Numbered from the stretch's first letter, positions 52,424 to 64,000 are shown. The stretch: DNA of 64,000 nucleotides from Rotaria sordida (GCA_905250125.1 CAJNOL010000913.1:30373-94372), one strand, 5' to 3'. Numbers and translations are program-made. The notes: generated from the sequence alone by a model not told the origin.

Positions 52424-53213
52424 ATGGGTTTAACTTTTTCAACACTTTTTCAACAATTATTTGGTAAAAAACAAATGAGAATTTTAATGGTTGGTCTTGA
52501 TGCTGCTGGTTTGTTTTATGTAAAGAAAAATTAATTCATTTTTTCAATTTATTTTGTTTTTGTTTCTTAAATCTCTTAAGGTAAGACAACAATTCTTTAT
52601 AAACTTAAATTAGGAGAAATTGTAACAACAATTCCAACTATTGGTAAGTAATTTATGTTTTTAATAATGAAAATTGTATCTCTTTTTATTAGGTTTTAAT
52701 GTTGAAACAGTAGAATATAAAAATATTAGTTTTACTGTTTGGGATGTTGGTGGTCAAGTAAGAATAATTAAGAAAAAAAAAAAATTTTTTTTGTATAGAA
52801 TTTTTTCTTTTTGTTATTTAGGATAAAATTCGTCCATTATGGCGACATTATTTTCAAAATACTCAAGGTCTTATTTTTGTTGTTGATAGTAATGATCGTG
52901 AACGTATTGGTGAAGCACGTGATGAACTTCAACGAATGCTTTCAGAAAATGAACTTCAAGATGCTATACTACTTATTTTTGCAAATAAACAAGTAAAAAG
53001 AAAAAGCAATTTCGGGTTTTTTTTTAAATTTTGAATTTTACACTTCGATAGGATTTACCAAATGCAATGAATGCTGCTGAAATAACTGATAAATTAGGTC
53101 TTCATTCATTACGTAATCGTAATTGGTATATTCAAGCAACATGTGCTACAAATGGTGATGGTCTCTGTGAAGGACTTGATTGGTTAGCAAATCAATTAAA
53201 AAATGTGAAATAA
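52424..53213 (+). CDS. ADP-ribosylation factor GTPase (ARF, class II-like N-terminus)
   Basis: Exons 52424-52508, 52581-52643, 52693-52757, 52822-52992 and 53052-53213 give 181 residues, exactly the ARF1-type length. Gly2 ([10 protein letters not shown]) is the myristoylation site. GLDAAGKTT is the P-loop, TIGFN switch 1 with the effector Thr, WDVGGQDKIRPLW switch 2, ANKQDLP and TCAT the guanine-specificity loops. ARFs recruit coat proteins and lipid enzymes to Golgi and endosome membranes. MGLT at the N-terminus resembles ARF4/5 more than ARF1 (MGN). Possible poly(A) signals AATAAA at 53375-53380 and 53388-53393. Confidence 0.97.
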
Positions 53214-54203
53214 ATAATACATCTATATTTTTTGTTATACTTAGTGATAAAAATCATCTCATAACATCTATGATTTTTTTTGTTAACTTTCATTAATTGG
53301 TCAGTAGACTCCACTAATTATTGTTGGTTATTTATTTATTCGAGATTGTTGATGTTTTTTTCTTTGTTCTTAATAATAAACTTGAAAAATAAATGAAAAT
53401 CATATTGCGCAATATTTTTATTTTTAAATAAACTATTATAAATTAGTCTATTATATGTAAATATCATATTATAATAGACAAGAAAACGATGAATTGTTTT
53501 AAGTGTTTGCTAATTGAATTTATTCGTTTAACATCAATGTATTTTATATATTGTCAATAACATTGAGATTGATATATCTTTTATGTTTTTCTTTAAGTTT
53601 TAGATTGATTATCGAATAGTTTTTTTTTTTTTTGAAAATTATTTCAATAATTTCATTTACTTTTCAATAAAAAGAAAAAACCATAAGTTCAGATTTGAAT
53701 GCTCAATTTCAAAGGTATAGATCAATTGTGCTCAATATAATAGTTAAGGTAAATATTTATTTCGTCAATGAGAAGTATTGGTCAATAGTTATTATCTTGA
53801 AGGTGAATAGGACATCTATAAAAGATTTTGAGTCTGTCTAGTCTGTTTCAAACCCGACCGGATCCGAAAATTTTGGATCTGACAGGCTCTAGTCATCTGA
53901 GAAATGTGTAGGTTCCACTAGTCACCGAATATAAAACACCGGAAAAAAGTATCTCATATCTTCGAGGCAGAGATGTCCATGGCAGTGGTATTCTTTTTTA
54001 AAAATCACCGCGATAGATTCTCTGTTGCGATGGATATCTATGCTTTGAAGTGATTATTCAATTTCGGTTAGAAAATTTCATTGAGAGTATCAAAGTATGG
54101 TTCGATCGGATTCTAAAATCTAATGATAAAAGTCTTTTCGAAGATTTTGCTTGATTATTGAATCTTATTTATTACATTAATTATTCTCTTTTGTCTTTAA
54201 AGA
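53214..54203. other. ARF-ACTMAP intergenic region
   Basis: The first 190 bp carry the ARF 3' UTR with two AATAAA signals. A repeat with a palindromic core, GGATCCGAAAATTTTGGATC, at about 53862-53881 is related to cores near 20739 and 9400. TTTTGTCTTTAAAG ending at 54202 is a splice acceptor one base before the ACTMAP start codon. Confidence 0.5.
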
Positions 54204-55083
54204 ATGGAAACATGGCCAGTAGAAGTCATTCAAGCATATAATAGGTTTGTCTAATAAAAACTTTGTTTTTTTTATTTTGGTGTAAGTTCTAAATATTAAT
54301 ATTAGATCAAAATTTTCTCGTGATGAAACAAAAAAATATGAATTGATTGTCTATAAACCAATTGAATCAGTTTTACAAGATGGTCCACAGTAAGTAAAAA
54401 ATGATTGTGATTAATTTAAATATTTATTTTACATTCTATAAGATGTGGAATTGTTGCTCTTGCAATGGCGATGAATATTCATTCATGTAATACAACAGTA
54501 GAAAATATATTCGAAAAAGCTAAAGAACTTTTATATACAATTCAAGGTGAATTATTCGATGGTAAGAAAAAAAAACAATATTTGAATTTTTATTGAATAA
54601 AACTTAAACTTTAGTTTCTAGCTCGTGTAATACCGAATCTATGTCAACAATTTAATTTAAAAGCTGCACTTCATCAATGGACAAATATAACTGATCTTAT
54701 TGAATGTTTAAAATCAAATTATATTTGTCTTGTTCCGTAAATATAAAATTTATTTTTTTACTATTCTTAGAAATTATCTTTTTGTTATTAGATATGATAC
54801 TGATGCAAATCATGAACCATGTCTTAAAAAAGGTCATCGAGCTCATTGGCTTCTTGTACATGGTTATTTAAAAGAATTAACATCATCATCGAATGATTAT
54901 GATTTAGTATTAGTACGACATGGAAGAAGTAAAAATCTTGGTGCATTTTCACTTTTGGATTTATTTCAAAGTAATAAACAATTAATTGAAGCTGATCCTA
55001 AACGTCGACTTGAATCAAATTATTGTGTACCACAAAATGGATCTCTTCGAGAAACTTTATGCAATTTATTTATTACAATATAA
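54204..55083 (+). CDS. ACTMAP: Actin maturation protease (ACTMAP / C19orf54 family)
   Basis: Exons 54204-54244, 54306-54389, 54443-54561, 54622-54736 and 54792-55083 give 216 residues. Diagnostic blocks are DGPQCGIVALAMAM with the nucleophile Cys, IQGELFD, LVPYDTDANHEPC, and KKGHRAHWLLVHGY with the catalytic His, followed by LVRHGRSKNLG. ACTMAP is a C39-like cysteine protease that removes the acetylated N-terminal residue of actin during actin maturation. Human ACTMAP is longer because of a proline-rich N-terminal extension, which is missing here. The second Cys-containing intron boundary splits the nucleophile motif (CA|A TGT). Orphan start: the ATG follows a splice acceptor by one base. Confidence 0.94.
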
Positions 55084-55709
55084 ATTAGAAAAAATTTTTA
55101 TTATTAAATAAAAAATAATTCTCATTATAACCGTGTATTTTTCGAGATAAGAACTTTTAAAAATATTTTTGTATTATTCACTAAATTTCAAAAAGCATCT
55201 ATTTTTGAAGAAAAGTTCATAGCTTGAAGATACAAAGTCCACGTGAAACATGCAAATGAAAATAAAATTCAAAAATACAATTTTTCCGAGAATTTAGGTA
55301 CTCTATCAAATAGACATGTTCAAAATTCAATAACTCTGCAAAGTATCAATCTTGTTAGGATTTTCACTAGAATACTATGCAGTATTTCTAATCACAAAAC
55401 TTATTGAAATTGAACATCCGAAAAGATTCTCTCATAAATCAAACTTATGGGTATAAACATTTCGTTTTATATTCCAATTTTTTCTTTTTACAATTAGAAT
55501 CGAATTTAAATCTTTATTACTTAGTAACAAAATTTTTCTGTCGTACTGCCACATGCGACATCTAGCAGTATTTTACCAAATCCTATCCAATAATATTTGT
55601 AGTGGTAAATAAACAATACATTATATTTGTGATCGCAAAAAAAAAAAAATATGTATGTATTTGTTCATTGTATTGGAATTGATAGGAACTCAATATTTTA
55701 TTATTATAG
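55084..55709. other. ACTMAP-OSBPL9 intergenic region
   Basis: AT-rich, no gene. A run ending TTTTATTATTATAG at 55709 forms an acceptor directly against the OSBPL9 start codon. Confidence 0.5.
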
Positions 55710-58700
55710 ATGTTATTCGAAGGTCCACTTAGTAAGTGGACAAATGTTATTCATGGTTGGCAATATCGTTATTTTGTTCTTGATCCTACACAAGGAATGC
55801 TTATTTATTATACAGTAAAAACTAAATATGAATATTTCAATTGTTTTAATAAGATAAAAATTATTGTTTTTCTTTTTTCTAGTCCAAAGATAATATGGTT
55901 AAAGGAGAACGACGTGGTGTTGTTTTATTAAAGGTGAATCATAGATTAAAATTTTGTTTTTTTATTTATAAGTCATTTGATGTTGTTTTTATTTAGGATG
56001 CACATTTAGGTATTGATTCAGAAGATGATAGTACAGTAAGAAGAATTAAAAATTCTGTCGTTTATTCTTATTTATTTATATTTTGTAAGTTTACTATTCG
56101 ATCAAATGGTAAAACATTTCATTTCCAAGGTATACGTTTTTTCTTCTTTTTCTTTTTTTTTTTTGTTCTTTATCTTATCTTGAAGTCTGGTTTTATACTT
56201 CATTTTTTTTTATAGCTCGTGATGCTGAAGAAAGACAAAAATGGATATCAAATCTTGAAGATGCTATTTCTCTTAATACAAATAATACAGTATGTTATTG
56301 TTTTCTTTTTGATTTTTATAGAAAAGTAATTTTCATCAGAATAATTTATCATATTCACATAAAACAATATTTCAACGTAAAATAACAGAAGCTGACAGTT
56401 ATTTACAAATATTAATTGATCAAGTGAATGTAAGAATTTTTGTTTTTTGAAAGAAATGTTTTGAAAAGATTTATTCTTTAGGAATTAGAACAAATTAGTA
56501 ATCAAGTACAAGAAACAAAAGAACGGGAATGTTATAATCGTATTATTTTATCTGCTAAAGTATATAGAATAAAAAATTTTAATATTGAATTAAAAAATCC
56601 TTGTGTTTTGTTTTTAGAGATTAATCGAAGCTGTCAAATATTCTATTTTATCACTTCAATTAGCAAAAGTAAATATTTCACACCGCTCGACCGGTTTTTT
56701 TATCCTTGAAGAGGATCACAGATCAAAATTTGACGCGAAAAAAAAGTCGGAGAAACAATTTAAAACATACATATGATTTTTGTACTGATTCCAATATTGA
56801 ATTTCATATTCGATTGAAACAAAAAAAAAATATCTCGTTAGTACATCAGTAGAAATTATAACTTCATAAGACTGAATAAATCATTATTTGTATGGATAGT
56901 TCTTTCTCAAGACTTGAGAATTAATGCCTCACTATTGTCAAGTATAGGAATAAAATTCAATTGAATTTTGAAAACATAATTTTCGAAACTACTATTCATT
57001 TCAAAATATAATGTACTGTATTGTTTTTTGAATAAATTTTGATAGAAACTTGCGGCTTTTACCATTCAAGAAAGAAGATCCAGGACTATCAAAATTCGAT
57101 TGGCCAATTAGGTAAGTTCTTCGTAGAGATTTTCGAAAACGATGTTTTAAAGCTAATTCCTAGCTTGTTTCATTTGTGAGTTATAAGACTTCCTGCAACC
57201 TCAATTTCTATTTACTATTCTGAGTTGAATGGTGATATATGTTTTTAGATTCGAGCCGATCTGATATTATTATCTCAATATTTCCGAAATGTCGACTTCT
57301 TCGTTATATGAAGAATGATTGTGAAATTTCGGATCTATTAGCTTCTCTTCTGAATAATTGCAGTTCACTTGGCTGAAATCGGAAGTCTTATAACTGTTGA
57401 ATGGAACAAGTTAGGAATATCGATCTAGCGTAAATCGAAACGAAAATAGCTTCAGAAAATCGATTTTGAACATCTTCGCGAAGAACTCATCCGATTGGTC
57501 AATTGCTGACCAATTGAATTTCGATAGTCTCGAGTCTTCTGATATTCTTATAGCAGATGTTTCACCTTCTGATATTATAATGTCAGAAGATGAAACACTT
57601 TCACAATGGGGAATACCTGCTATAGGAATAGATAGTAGTTTTAGAAAATTTCGAAGAAAAAAAAGCTATACATATTTTTACAGCATCATTGTTCACAACG
57701 GACACCATATCGTTATATGAACGAACAATTTTTTGAATCGGTAGGCTTAGCTATTAAGTTTTAATCCTGACCAATGCTTTGCTATGTCTAACAAACGGCG
57801 AAAGATTTTTTTACATACATACAGATATACATAAAAAAAAAAATTTCGATTATTTTTGCATAGATTCAAATGGATCCACAGAATGAAATAAAAACTAATG
57901 TCGATCATCAAACTATATTATCAGATATAAGTATAAATAAAGGTAGAAAATGTTTATTCATTCAAATGATATTATAGCGTTTTTTTTTTGAGTAGATGAA
58001 GCATCGTCAAATACTACTCAGACAATAATTCGTAGTGATACAAATGAAAAAATAACTAAAGATAATAATCTAATTGAACGTATGTGATACGTTTATTTGT
58101 TTGACTTTTTTTTATTTGAATTATTATTGTTGTTTTTTTTGTTAATAATAGCTTTAGATTTTCATACAGCTGCAAAAACTGTTCGAAAAAAATTTCCTAT
58201 ATCATCTTATTCAAGTAGTGATGATGATAATGATTTTTATGATGCTGATGAACCAATCGAGTAAGGATGTTCCTTTGTTTTTTGAGAAAAATTGATTTGT
58301 TTGTTTAGTGTATCGGTCTTTTTATCATCTTCAAATCCACAAACAGATGAAAAAACCACAATAAATGGAACATCGTAAAAAAAAAAACAAATTAAATAAT
58401 AAATCGAAAGGTATTTTTTTTTTTCGTTTTAGTCTTACAAATGAATCACAAATTCCATTTGAAATTTATGAAGCTGCTTATGAAGAAGAACCTGAAGAAG
58501 ATCGTAAGTTGTTTAGAAAATGTACAAAGAAATTGAAAAATTTATATATTATTAGTTGCACCTATCGATGGAACTATTATTTCACATTTAATCTCGCAAG
58601 TAAGAAATTATCATCTATCACATAGAGAGTTATGTATAAATATGTTGGTTTTGACAAGTTCAATATATTTTATTCGAGGAAAAAAAATATTACGTATGGT

Positions 58701-60034
58701 TTTTGAAAAATATGATAAAAAAACGATGAGTTCGTAGTATTCAGAAGCTTCGAACTTGAGTTCAAGGTTATCGATACTTTAAGAATGTAATCCACCGAGA
58801 CCTGCCGCAATGCTATTCATCTCACAACAGCAGCATTGTCTACTTGTTTTTGTTTGATTTTATGCTTTTGATGTATTTCAATTTTTCATAGACTTTTCTT
58901 ATTCTTAATGTCAAAGACAAGATTTTTTTAACGTAACTCATCAAGCTCTATTCAAATTTCCAATTTGAAAGATGTGAAAAAATTTGTCTTGTAAACATTA
59001 ATGATTATATATGCAAATGCCGCGATCACCAGTCTTAAGTAGAGTGATACACGTATAGAATACAGTCTTTTCGATCGGGAGTAGTTTATTTCAAGAAAAT
59101 AGCTGAATTTCATAAAACATGACTAACGAGGTAATCTTCTCTCGAATTTTTGTCTATAGGTACCACAGAGTGTCCTAGTAAAAATCCGAAAAGCATTTGA
59201 GTACGTAATGAGATTTTGTTAAGCTACCGAATTTTTAATATGCCTATTTTTCAGAGACTATTGTAGGACTTCAGGTTTTCGGAAAAATTGAATCTTGAAA
59301 TTTTGTGCATTTATAGATCTTGACTAATCCAGAAGTTTCGAACAAAGTTTCTTCACAATATAAACCCTTTTCCATAGATAGTATATAGAGCATAAATATC
59401 TATATATGAAAATTTCAAGATTTGATTTTTCCGAAAATCGAGGGTCCTACAGGAGTCGCTCGAAATTAGGCCACTTTTTTATGGCTCGTTTCGAGTAAAA
59501 ATTCTTGCTTGTTTTTTAAGGCACGTATATCAATGGATTTAACTAAAATAACATTACCAACATTTATTCTTGAACGACGTTCTTTTCTTGAAATGCTTGC
59601 TGATTTTCTTGCTCATCCCGATGAATTTGTTAAGTAAGTTTTGAAATAGATAAGAAAAAATAAAAAAAATATTCATCGAAAAATTTCTTTTTTTATTTAG
59701 TGTTACAGATTATCAAACACCACGTGATCGTTTTATACAAGTTGTTAAATGGTATTTATCTGCATTTCATGCTGGTCGAAAAAGTCCAGTAGCTAAAAAA
59801 CCATATAATCCAATACTTGGTGAAACATTTCAATGTTTATATGATATTGGTTCATCATCATCATCTTCAAATGTTAGTGATATGTTAATATTTGAAATAT
59901 GAATTTTTTTTTCTTTCTTCTATAGACAACAATTGCAAAAGATGGTCCTGTTTCATGGGCATCAGATAATAATGTTACTTTTATTGCTGAACAAACATCT
60001 CATCATCCTCCAAGTAATTAAAATACATTGAAAT

Positions 60035-60065
<31 letters not shown>

Positions 60066-61717
60066 GAATAGTTGCTTCTTTTTATGCTGAATGTCCTGCA
60101 AAACATATTCAAATAGATGGATGTCTATGGACAAAATCAAAATTTCTTGGTCTTTCAGTTGCTGTTCATATGATTGGTGATGCAACATTAACATTACTTG
60201 ATCATGATGAACGTTATATTATGACATTTCCAAGTGCATATGGACGGTAGATAAGAAAATTTTCTTATATTTTCTCATACAAATTTATTATTATTTAGTT
60301 CTATCCTTGGAGTACCTTGGTTTGAAATGGGTGGTAAAATAACAATTGAATGTGAAAAAACCGGATATTTAGCTAATATTGAATTTTTAACAAAAGTACG
60401 TTGTTTCTTTTTCAAAGAAAATGAGATGCTAAATCAAAAAAAAAATCATGTAAAGATCAAATCTCAGATTATTTAGCCACTGATAAAATAAATTTATAAA
60501 TAAAGTATTAACCTCTCTAATATACCAATGATATGGTCTGATCCATCGAATATCCTGTTCCTAGAGTAGGACGGCTTGATAGATTCAGCGATCATGCGAT
60601 GGAAAAAGAGAATTGAACAACATCATGAGAGTTGAGTTTTTTTCTTTGATCACACTATTGAGTAGACAGAAGCAACATATATCCCGTGCTTTAGAAATAA
60701 TGGAAAAAAATAGTTGTGAACCGATAAAAATTAATACCAAGGAATGTATGCGTATTTTTTTACACATGTTGTCAAATGAGAGTCCTTTTTTGCTCTGAAT
60801 CATTTTATGATCTCAGAAGAAATTTCAAAATTATCGATTTTGAAGACCCGATGGAGCAATGAAAAAAAATACTCTTTTTACCAATTGATAGTCCATAATA
60901 TTTACTACAAAGAAGGTTCTTATCGTTTTTGAATCCGATGTTTCATTTATTTTCTGCAGTATTTCTAAAAATGACAATTCCAGTTTTAATGATTCTTGAT
61001 TTTTTCGTAGAGTAACTGTGATTTCTATACCACAGCAGGCTGACTTTAGCTTTTATGTATTGTAGTACAAATCATGTCTGAAATTAAAATCTGAATATAG
61101 ACTTGTGTGAGATCAAGTATTTTTTGAACCTCGATCTAGAGAAAACTATACGATATGTTGTTTGTCTTTGTTCTTTAATAGCCATTTTATAATGGAAAAA
61201 AACATCAAATAATTGGTACTTTATTTGGTCCAGATAAGAAAGAATTTTGTAAAATTGATGGTGAATGGAATGGTGTAATGAATGCAAAATATATTGATAG
61301 TAAAATATCGGAAGTTTTTTTTGATACAAAAAAAACAGCAGTTATTAAAAAAATTGTTCGACCAATTGCTGAACAAGGTGAATATGAAAGTCGTCGGTAT
61401 GAAATATAATAATTTAAATGAAAATAAAAGATAAAAAATTTTTTTTTTGATTTATTTATTTAGTTTATGGAAAGATGTAACTTATTATCTTAAATCTAAA
61501 CAACTTGATAAAGCAACTGCAGCAAAAACATTTCTTGAACAACGACAACGTGAAGAAGCTAAAGAACGTAATGAAAAATCACTTAAATGGCAAACAAAAG
61601 TAAATAAAAATAAAAAAAATAAATTCAATTTCATTTGATATTTTATTTTAGTATTTTACTGAATCGGGTGAATTAAAATGGACTTATGAAAATAAATTAA
61701 TTAAACGTTTAAAATGA
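55710..61717 (+). CDS. OSBPL9: Oxysterol-binding protein-related protein 9
   Basis: I resolve 22 exons: 55710-55814, 55883-55933, 55997-56035, 56090-56129, 56216-56289, 56322-56429, 56482-56559, 56618-56668, 57864-57942, 57996-58079, 58152-58260, 58309-58374, 58433-58503, 58556-58599, 59521-59633, 59701-59872, 59926-60013, 60072-60246, 60299-60395, 61182-61396, 61464-61599 and 61652-61717; phases agree, 686 residues (736 in human). The N-terminal PH domain starts [10 protein letters not shown] and contains [18 protein letters not shown] coiled segment follows ([12 protein letters not shown]), then a FFAT-type motif DFYDADE that should bind VAP at the ER. The lipid-binding ORD has [22 protein letters not shown] and [12 protein letters not shown]-like blocks. 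It moves sterol/PI4P or PS at ER-Golgi contacts. Three introns (56669-57863, 58600-59520, 60396-61181) are inflated by repeats. Confidence 0.97.
57084..57529. mobile_element. Inverted-repeat element in an OSBPL9 intron
   Basis: GACTATCAAAATTCGATTGG at 57084-57103 pairs with CCAATTGAATTTCGATAGTC at 57510-57529. The inner arms also pair (TTATAAGACTTCCTGC near 57180 with GGAAGTCTTATAA near 57381, and AGCTAATTCCTAGCTTGTTTC with its diverged complement near 57400). About 446 bp. Just left of it (57040-57075) is the GATAGAAACTTGCGGCTTTTACCATTC block of the 12990 family. No transposase. Confidence 0.7.
58600..59520. repeat. Repeat-inflated OSBPL9 intron with a hairpin
   Basis: This 921-bp intron has an inverted repeat: GTAGGACTTCAGGTTTTCGG and onward (59271-59330) pairs with CCGAAAATCGAGGGTCCTAC and preceding bases (59387-59450), with a 56-bp loop. 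The rest is unassigned; no coding potential. Confidence 0.6.
60396..61181. other. Long OSBPL9 intron, nothing recognisable
   Basis: 786-bp intron. Two overlapping opposite-strand frames (60585-60803 minus, 60613-60798 plus) are mutual shadows without motifs. I see no inverted repeat. Confidence 0.4.
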
Positions 61718-62004
61718 TAATTTTTTTTTTTAATGTTTTTTTTTTATTCTTCATTCATAAAAATAACAATTTATGTATTTCTTTTGTTTTAATTATATAT
61801 ATATATATATGTATAATTATTTTACCGAGTGACATTGAAATTTATCTCAGTCTGTCAGATTGGGTTTGATGTTCTATTTAAAAAAAAAACACACTATTCA
61901 TGCATATAAACACTGTTTTTTACATGTATATATTTTATTGTTTTCTGTTATTATCTTCACTATAACATTATTTAGATATTTATATACAAAGAAAAAGAAA
62001 AAAC

Positions 62005-63237
62005 ATGTCATCCAGTACTAGTGCTGTTGCATCGGGTAAAACAAGTGCGAAATCGGTTGGACGACCGGCTTTGAAAAATTTAACTCGATCGCGAGTACCC
62101 AGAGCTGGTATTATTGGTTTTAGTCTTGGTGCTGTATCTGCTCTTATGTATAAATTCTTAATATCTGATCGACATAAACGTGAAATATCAACATTTTACA
62201 AGTAATTATTTAAATTCTTGCTTATTTTTTATTAAAGTGATCATTGTTTAATTATACAATAACTACAAATATGAATTGTATAGATTTAATTTTGATTGTT
62301 TTTTGTTTTTTCGTTAGAGTAATTTTTGTCTTGAGATGCACCTACAGTAAAAGCGTATATTTTACATCACTTATATAAGCAAGCAGATTTTATGTTCTTA
62401 TTTCAGGATACATACATATCAAAGGATCTACAACTTTCAAATAAAGTATTCTTGTTAGGACCTGTCTCTATGTAAATTTTTACGTCAAAAATCAGTTTTT
62501 CTATTACCACAACATTTATGTAAAAGTGCAGAATCTTCGTAGAAATAAGCTAAGGACACGAACTCTTCTAAGGGTATTCATAGTTGATTTGGGTCCACAT
62601 TATGTACATAGTCTTGACTCAACAGCGAGGAATATTTGGAGGACTTCCTTCGTCTGATGACTAGAGCTTGTCGGGCTCTACTCAAGTGTCCTGTTTTCCT
62701 TCTTAGGAAATGGTACAAAAAAAAACCATGTCTGACCATTTCTTGATGCTGAAATAATTCTATCAACAAAAAAATGTCGTTGAGAGCTTGAATGGAATTT
62801 TCCAGAGCTTCTGAATTTTGCGAAACTTATGAAGCTTCAAAACCTTGTTAGAAACAATTTTCTCTAATCAAGTTACTATTTCGATTCTTTATGCGAATTA
62901 TCATAGTGCAAAAAATATCGAAATTAAATTTGTATAATCCAAATAGATTTATATATATATCGTTCCTATTCAACCAATGATATATCGATATCATTCATTG
63001 ATTTTATTTTTCTGTTTTTACTAGAAATTACGATCCGGAACGAGATTATGCTCGTATGAAAGCAGCTGGTGTATTTAAAAGTCTTGGTAAGTTTATGTTT
63101 GCATTTTAAATGATAATGAAAATATATTATCTGATTTTTTAGAGAGTCAGGAACGTCCTGAATGGCTTAATGATTATGAAAAAGAACTTGACGACGCCAT
63201 TGCTTCGTTACAAATACGTAGTGGCAGCAAATGGTAA
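62005..63237 (+). CDS. COX6C: Cytochrome c oxidase subunit 6C-like protein
   Basis: Exons 62005-62201, 63025-63086 and 63143-63237 give 117 residues. After a Ser/Lys-rich start come RVPRAGIIGFSLGAVSALMYKF (a single membrane helix, about residues 33-52) and the family block STFYKNYDPERDYARMKAAGVFKSL, shown here only as landmark. The core matches COX6C, a small nuclear-encoded subunit of mitochondrial complex IV. It is longer than the mammalian protein (75 residues): about 25 extra residues at the N-terminus and a charged 30-residue C-terminal extension. The frame ends TGG TAA. A donor (TG|GTAAGA) overlaps this stop and, if used with the acceptor at about 63287, would create TGA, so the protein ends there either way, with or without the last Trp. 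AATAAA at 63362-63367. OSBPL9 ends 287 bp upstream. Confidence 0.85.
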
Positions 63238-63851
63238 GAAAATATATTTTTATTACTTAAAAACACTTATCATATTCTATTATTTAGATTGAACTAATTG
63301 CTGCTAATAGTTCTCCATTACATCCTTGGTAGCAATAGATTCAAGAGAAGAAGAAGAACTAAATAAAACATTTCTCTCATTCCCATCTTTTCTTTTTTTC
63401 TTCTTGTGTTCTTCAATCCACATAGCTCCATAAAGTCCTTTTTTTTTTGTTTCCCTTGCTCTTTTTTTTTTCTTTTTTGTAATAAACCTTATAGTTTACT
63501 GAAAAAACAAAATTTTTTTTTTTTACTATATAAAATCAGACTTTTGTCAAGTGTAGAAATTCACATTAAGTCGTCTTATTTTTTTTCTTAAATTATAAGA
63601 GAAACAAGCGTAATCTGACGCCAAACATCATACGTCGCTGTCTGCTATCCGTTCTTCTTAATTAGGTTATTCTTGTTTTTTGCTTCCCTATTTGCATAGC
63701 GAAAGAAAAAAAAATAAATGATTTGCTGCATCGTTTATTTTATCATTTAAATTTCCATTCGACATCGTCATCGTAGATTGCATTTCATCAATGGTGAACG
63801 ATTGTTTTTTTTTTCAATTTGACATTTGTATGAAATTACTATTCTATTTAG
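63238..63851. other. Intergenic region after COX6C
   Basis: Holds the COX6C 3' UTR, then pyrimidine-rich sequence and possibly the first exon or leader of the EF-hand gene. No start codon can be assigned with confidence. Confidence 0.45.
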
Positions 63852-64000
63852 AGTTCATTTTCTACTGCAAAAGCTGAAGGTTAGTGAAAAAAAAATCAAT
63901 AGATTTTTGACTATGTTTCTTTAGAATTTCGACATGTTTTTATGTTATTCGATAAAAATGGTGATGGAACTATTGATGCAAATGAAATTGGGTTAGTATG
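63852..64000 (+). CDS. EF-hand (calmodulin/centrin-like) protein, 5' part only
   Basis: Two short exons, about 63852-63879 and 63925-63991, joined in phase. They encode STAKAEEFRHVFMLFDK followed by the calcium loop DKNGDGTIDANE, with acidic or polar ligands at loop positions 1, 3, 5, 9 and 12. The F..F/M..FDKNGDG pattern is that of the first EF-hand of calmodulin-like proteins. A donor GG|GTTAGT appears at the end of the loop helix (EIG). The true start lies upstream and the gene continues past the window, so subfamily (calmodulin, centrin or other) is undetermined. Confidence 0.75.

Noticed and set aside
57466-57720. 85-codon open frame in an OSBPL9 intron, with a Ser/Asp/Ile-rich translation
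   Set aside because: It begins inside the inverted-repeat element at 57084-57529, lacks usable splice sites in phase with the flanking exons, and has no counterpart in ORP9. Treated as intron sequence, though the region 57530-57660 could be an old gene scrap.

Overview
This is AT-rich animal DNA carrying intron-rich genes. Most introns are only about 50-70 nt, interrupted by a few of 0.6-1.7 kb that hold repeats. Every recognisable protein is an ordinary metazoan one (PDZ scaffold, MEIG1, casein kinase 1, cytochrome P450, ATP synthase alpha, NTPDase, DNPH1, ARF, ACTMAP, ORP9, COX6C). Base composition, tiny introns, dense short inverted-repeat elements, splice acceptors lying just upstream of start codons, and degenerate TGTGGG-type telomere-like repeats together suggest a rotifer, most likely a bdelloid. 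That assignment is inference; no marker gene in the window proves it.

Layout. 1-2842: no gene, microsatellite-rich. 2843-10616 (+): twelve-exon gene for a nine-PDZ scaffold, with three repeat-filled introns. 10617-21409: gene-poor, repeat-rich island with two transposon-like inverted-repeat elements, an orphan two-exon fragment (-), telomere-like repeats, a P-loop protein gene (-) broken by arrays of a short palindromic repeat, a 0.95-kb terminal-inverted-repeat element and a three-copy tandem repeat. 21410-21760 (+): MEIG1. 25089-25832 (+): orphan basic protein, followed closely by a casein-kinase-1-family kinase (+, to 28866) whose first long intron is a 1.57-kb fold-back element. 29924-31520 (+): cytochrome P450. 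31973-34424 (-): mitochondrial ATP synthase alpha. 34425-40958: no gene, but a 1.6-kb near-perfect fold-back between two copies of a direct duplication, one of which carries a further inserted element. 40959-45183 (-): ecto-NTPDase with a piggyBac transposase relic in an intron. 45184-51718: no gene, with a perfect palindrome. 51719-63237 (+): a compact co-oriented run of DNPH1, ARF, ACTMAP, ORP9 and COX6C. At 63852 an EF-hand protein gene begins and runs off the window.

The genes are mostly unrelated housekeeping functions rather than one pathway: mitochondrial energy (ATP5F1A, COX6C), membrane traffic and lipid transfer (ARF, ORP9), nucleotide handling (DNPH1, NTPDase), actin maturation (ACTMAP) and cilium/axoneme biology (MEIG1). 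Three same-strand neighbours are separated by under 300 bp, and many start codons follow a splice acceptor with no visible upstream exon, which fits spliced-leader trans-splicing.

The most unusual content is the repeat fraction: at least ten hairpin-forming elements of different families, many inside introns, and a head-to-head arrangement of telomere-like repeats. I found no CRISPR, tRNA, rRNA or bacterial-type feature. I reconstructed exon boundaries by hand from GT-AG sites and reading frame; phases were checked and agree for every gene given a full exon list.
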